Assembly: GCF_000024225.1 (NCBI RefSeq)
Contig: NC_013203.1
Location: 868,001 to 932,000, forward strand
Direction: 5' to 3'
From: Lancefieldella parvula DSM 20469
Lineage (GTDB): Bacteria > Actinomycetota > Coriobacteriia > Coriobacteriales > Atopobiaceae
Length of the DNA: 64,000 nt
The notes beneath the pieces were generated by a model, which was given only the letters and a program-made list of their open reading frames with translations, had not been told where the DNA came from and searched no databases. Of the stretch, positions 62,551 to 64,000 are shown piece after piece (within the stretch, counting starts at the first letter, position 1; every line of letters begins with the position of its first letter). The translations under genes and the position numbers were made by a program.

Positions 62551-63561
62551 TTACAACTGTGGGCAGATTTCTTTTCCTGCTATTGTTCTTCCCATAGACA
62601 TATCCTGCTGAGAAATAAGTGCTTCTTGTAGGTCTTTTGGCAGCGTATCTGCCACTATGATATTCTCGCCTGTAAAAGGGTGCTCAAACTGAACACGCCA
62701 AGAGTGTAGAAATTGTCTATTAAGACCAAGATTAAGACTTGTGTCTTTTTTACCGTAGAGTTGATCGCCAACAACAGGATGTCCGATGTGGCGCATGTGA
62801 ACTCTAATCTGGTGCGTGCGACCTGTATAGAGATGACACTCAAGAAGCGAGTAACCATCGCCTTTTCTACCTGCCTCAAAGCGCTCAAGCGTCCTAAAGG
62901 TGGTAATGGCTTCTCGTGCACCTGGCGCATCAGATACAGTCATTTTTAGACGGTCTCGCGTTGAACGAGCAATGCCCGTTTCAATAGTGCCAGAATCATG
63001 GGCAACATAGCCATGCACCAACACAATGTAGCGTCGATCAAGTACGCGCAGCCTGATGAGATCTTGAAGGGCCTTCTGAGCCTCATCTGACTTTACAGCC
63101 AACATAAGACCGGACGTATCCATGTCAAGACGATGCACAATACCAGGACGATCTTCTCCCTGAAGCATTCCTAGATGCTCGTAGCCACAATGGGCAACCA
63201 GAGCATTTGCCAAAGTATCATCAACATGGCCCGGAGATGGATGGCAGACAAGGCCAATCTGCTTTGAAAGTACTATGAGGTACTGATCCTCAAAACGAAT
63301 ATCAAGTGGAATGTCTGGATTTGGACGCAAAAGACCTGTTTGAGACTCTGCATTTGGGAGAGACACCAAAAGTCTATCGCCCAACATAAGTTTTTCTGAC
63401 TTAGAAGTAGCGAGTGTGGCGTTGATGGTTACTCTTCCCTCTTCTACCAGCTTGACGCAGGCGCTTCTTGAAGGAAGCATATCTTGAGCGGAAAGAAACG
63501 CATCTAATCTGACGCTGTCTCCTTCTGGCCCAACTAATATTTCAACAATACGCTCATTCAT
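62551..63561 (-). CDS. rluD: 23S rRNA pseudouridine synthase, RluD type
   Basis: This enzyme makes pseudouridines in 23S rRNA. The protein (336 residues from ATG 63561; a GTG two codons upstream is possible) has an N-terminal S4 domain (about 17-70). It also has the catalytic HRLDMDTSG with the aspartate near 146-148, and YTGRTHQIRVHMRHIGHPV. It overlaps or abuts lspA, a common pair. The exact target uridines cannot be read from sequence. Confidence 0.93.
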   Translation of the reverse strand: MNERIVEILVGPEGDSVRLDAFLSAQDMLPSRSACVKLVEEGRVTINATLATSKSEKLMLGDRLLVSLPNAESQTGLLRPNPDIPLDIRFEDQYLIVLSKQIGLVCHPSPGHVDDTLANALVAHCGYEHLGMLQGEDRPGIVHRLDMDTSGLMLAVKSDEAQKALQDLIRLRVLDRRYIVLVHGYVAHDSGTIETGIARSTRDRLKMTVSDAPGAREAITTFRTLERFEAGRKGDGYSLLECHLYTGRTHQIRVHMRHIGHPVVGDQLYGKKDTSLNLGLNRQFLHSWRVQFEHPFTGENIIVADTLPKDLQEALISQQDMSMGRTIAGKEICPQL

Positions 63562-64000
63562 TGCCACTACCCTGTTGTTGCTTTTTGTCCCAGATTATCC
63601 AGTACACAAAAGCAATAAGGATGCCACAGGTTACAAAAATATCCGCCACATTAAACACAGCAAAATTGACAAACGTTGTAGCAAAGAAATCAGTAACCTG
63701 ACCATACAAAACACGGTCAATAGCGTTTCCAATTCCGCCACCCAAAACGCCACCTAAAAGCGCAATAAGTGGCAATGGGGGGTTCTTCTCGTGAACAACA
63801 AAGCCAACAAGAGCCACGATAACCACAGCAGTGAGAACCACAAAAAAGAGGGCATTTCCAGAGCCCACAGAAAACGCAGCTCCGGTATTACTAACGTGGA
63901 AGAGTTTCATAACGCCGGGGATAAAAGGTACTGCGGTTCCTTCTGGAATTGAAGTTCGAACCCAGAACTTTGTTACCTGATCAAGCGCGCAGGCAATAGC
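63554..64000 (-). CDS. lspA: Signal peptidase II (5' end outside window)
   Basis: LspA cleaves lipoprotein signal peptides in the membrane. The frame is open to the right edge, giving about 148 visible residues. The DQVTK motif near the start of the visible part, the catalytic aspartates in NAIDR and NVADIF, and three hydrophobic segments are all present. The first membrane segment is mostly beyond the window. Its substrates would include MglB, which carries a lipobox. Confidence 0.95.
   Translation of the reverse strand, partial: AIACALDQVTKFWVRTSIPEGTAVPFIPGVMKLFHVSNTGAAFSVGSGNALFFVVLTAVVIVALVGFVVHEKNPPLPLIALLGGVLGGGIGNAIDRVLYGQVTDFFATTFVNFAVFNVADIFVTCGILIAFVYWIIWDKKQQQGSGNE

Overview
This window is a chromosomal segment of an actinobacterium, most likely of the class Coriobacteriia, in the Atopobium/Lancefieldella area. 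That placement is an inference. It rests on the actinobacterial integration host factor gene (mihF) in front of gmk and rpoZ, on a sigma factor, RNase J and long IF2 typical of Gram-positives, on a type-2 galT with an Mgl-type galactose transporter, and on a moderate GC content judged by eye. There is no rRNA, no insertion sequence, no phage gene and no CRISPR array. Nearly all of the window is core genome, mostly read on the minus strand.

Layout from left to right. 1-4023: RNase J (cut by the window edge), pnp and rpsO, for RNA decay and ribosomes. 4159-11328: recO, era, dgkA, ybeY, phoH, mtaB, dnaJ and a second, membrane-anchored DnaJ, tightly packed with several stop/start overlaps. 11520-12137: an isolated AT-rich SAP-domain gene. 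12218-16387: hemW, dusB and lepA. 16496-16759: rpsT on the plus strand. 16831-20918: holA, comEC and comEA (DNA uptake). 21185-23605: thiI, rpoZ, gmk and mihF. 23769-29009: the pyrimidine operon pyrR-B-C-K-D-F behind a leader that combines a PyrR-binding loop with a terminator. 29163-30266: a Wzt-like ATPase with an unusual N-terminal domain.

30343-40739 is a galactose island. A LacI-type regulator is divergent from galM-galK-galT, and mglB-mglA-mglC converges on galT. One 14-16 bp dyad occurs in front of the regulator, galM and mglB, so one repressor probably controls uptake and the Leloir pathway. galE is not in the window. The gap between galT and mglC holds two terminators, a 41-bp near-perfect palindrome and a three-unit 41-bp tandem repeat.

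41039-55244 is a long block for translation and replication: tRNA-Asn, rpoD, dnaG, ribF, truB, nrnA, rbfA, infB, nusA, rimP and leuS. A well-formed promoter lies directly after leuS. guaB and a membrane glycosyltransferase follow.

58352-62545 is the most unusual part. Two half-size ABC transporters have different membrane domains but share a 650-bp stretch, identical at the DNA level, that encodes their whole ATPase domain. An AraC-type regulator is divergent from them. The window ends with rluD and the 3' part of lspA.
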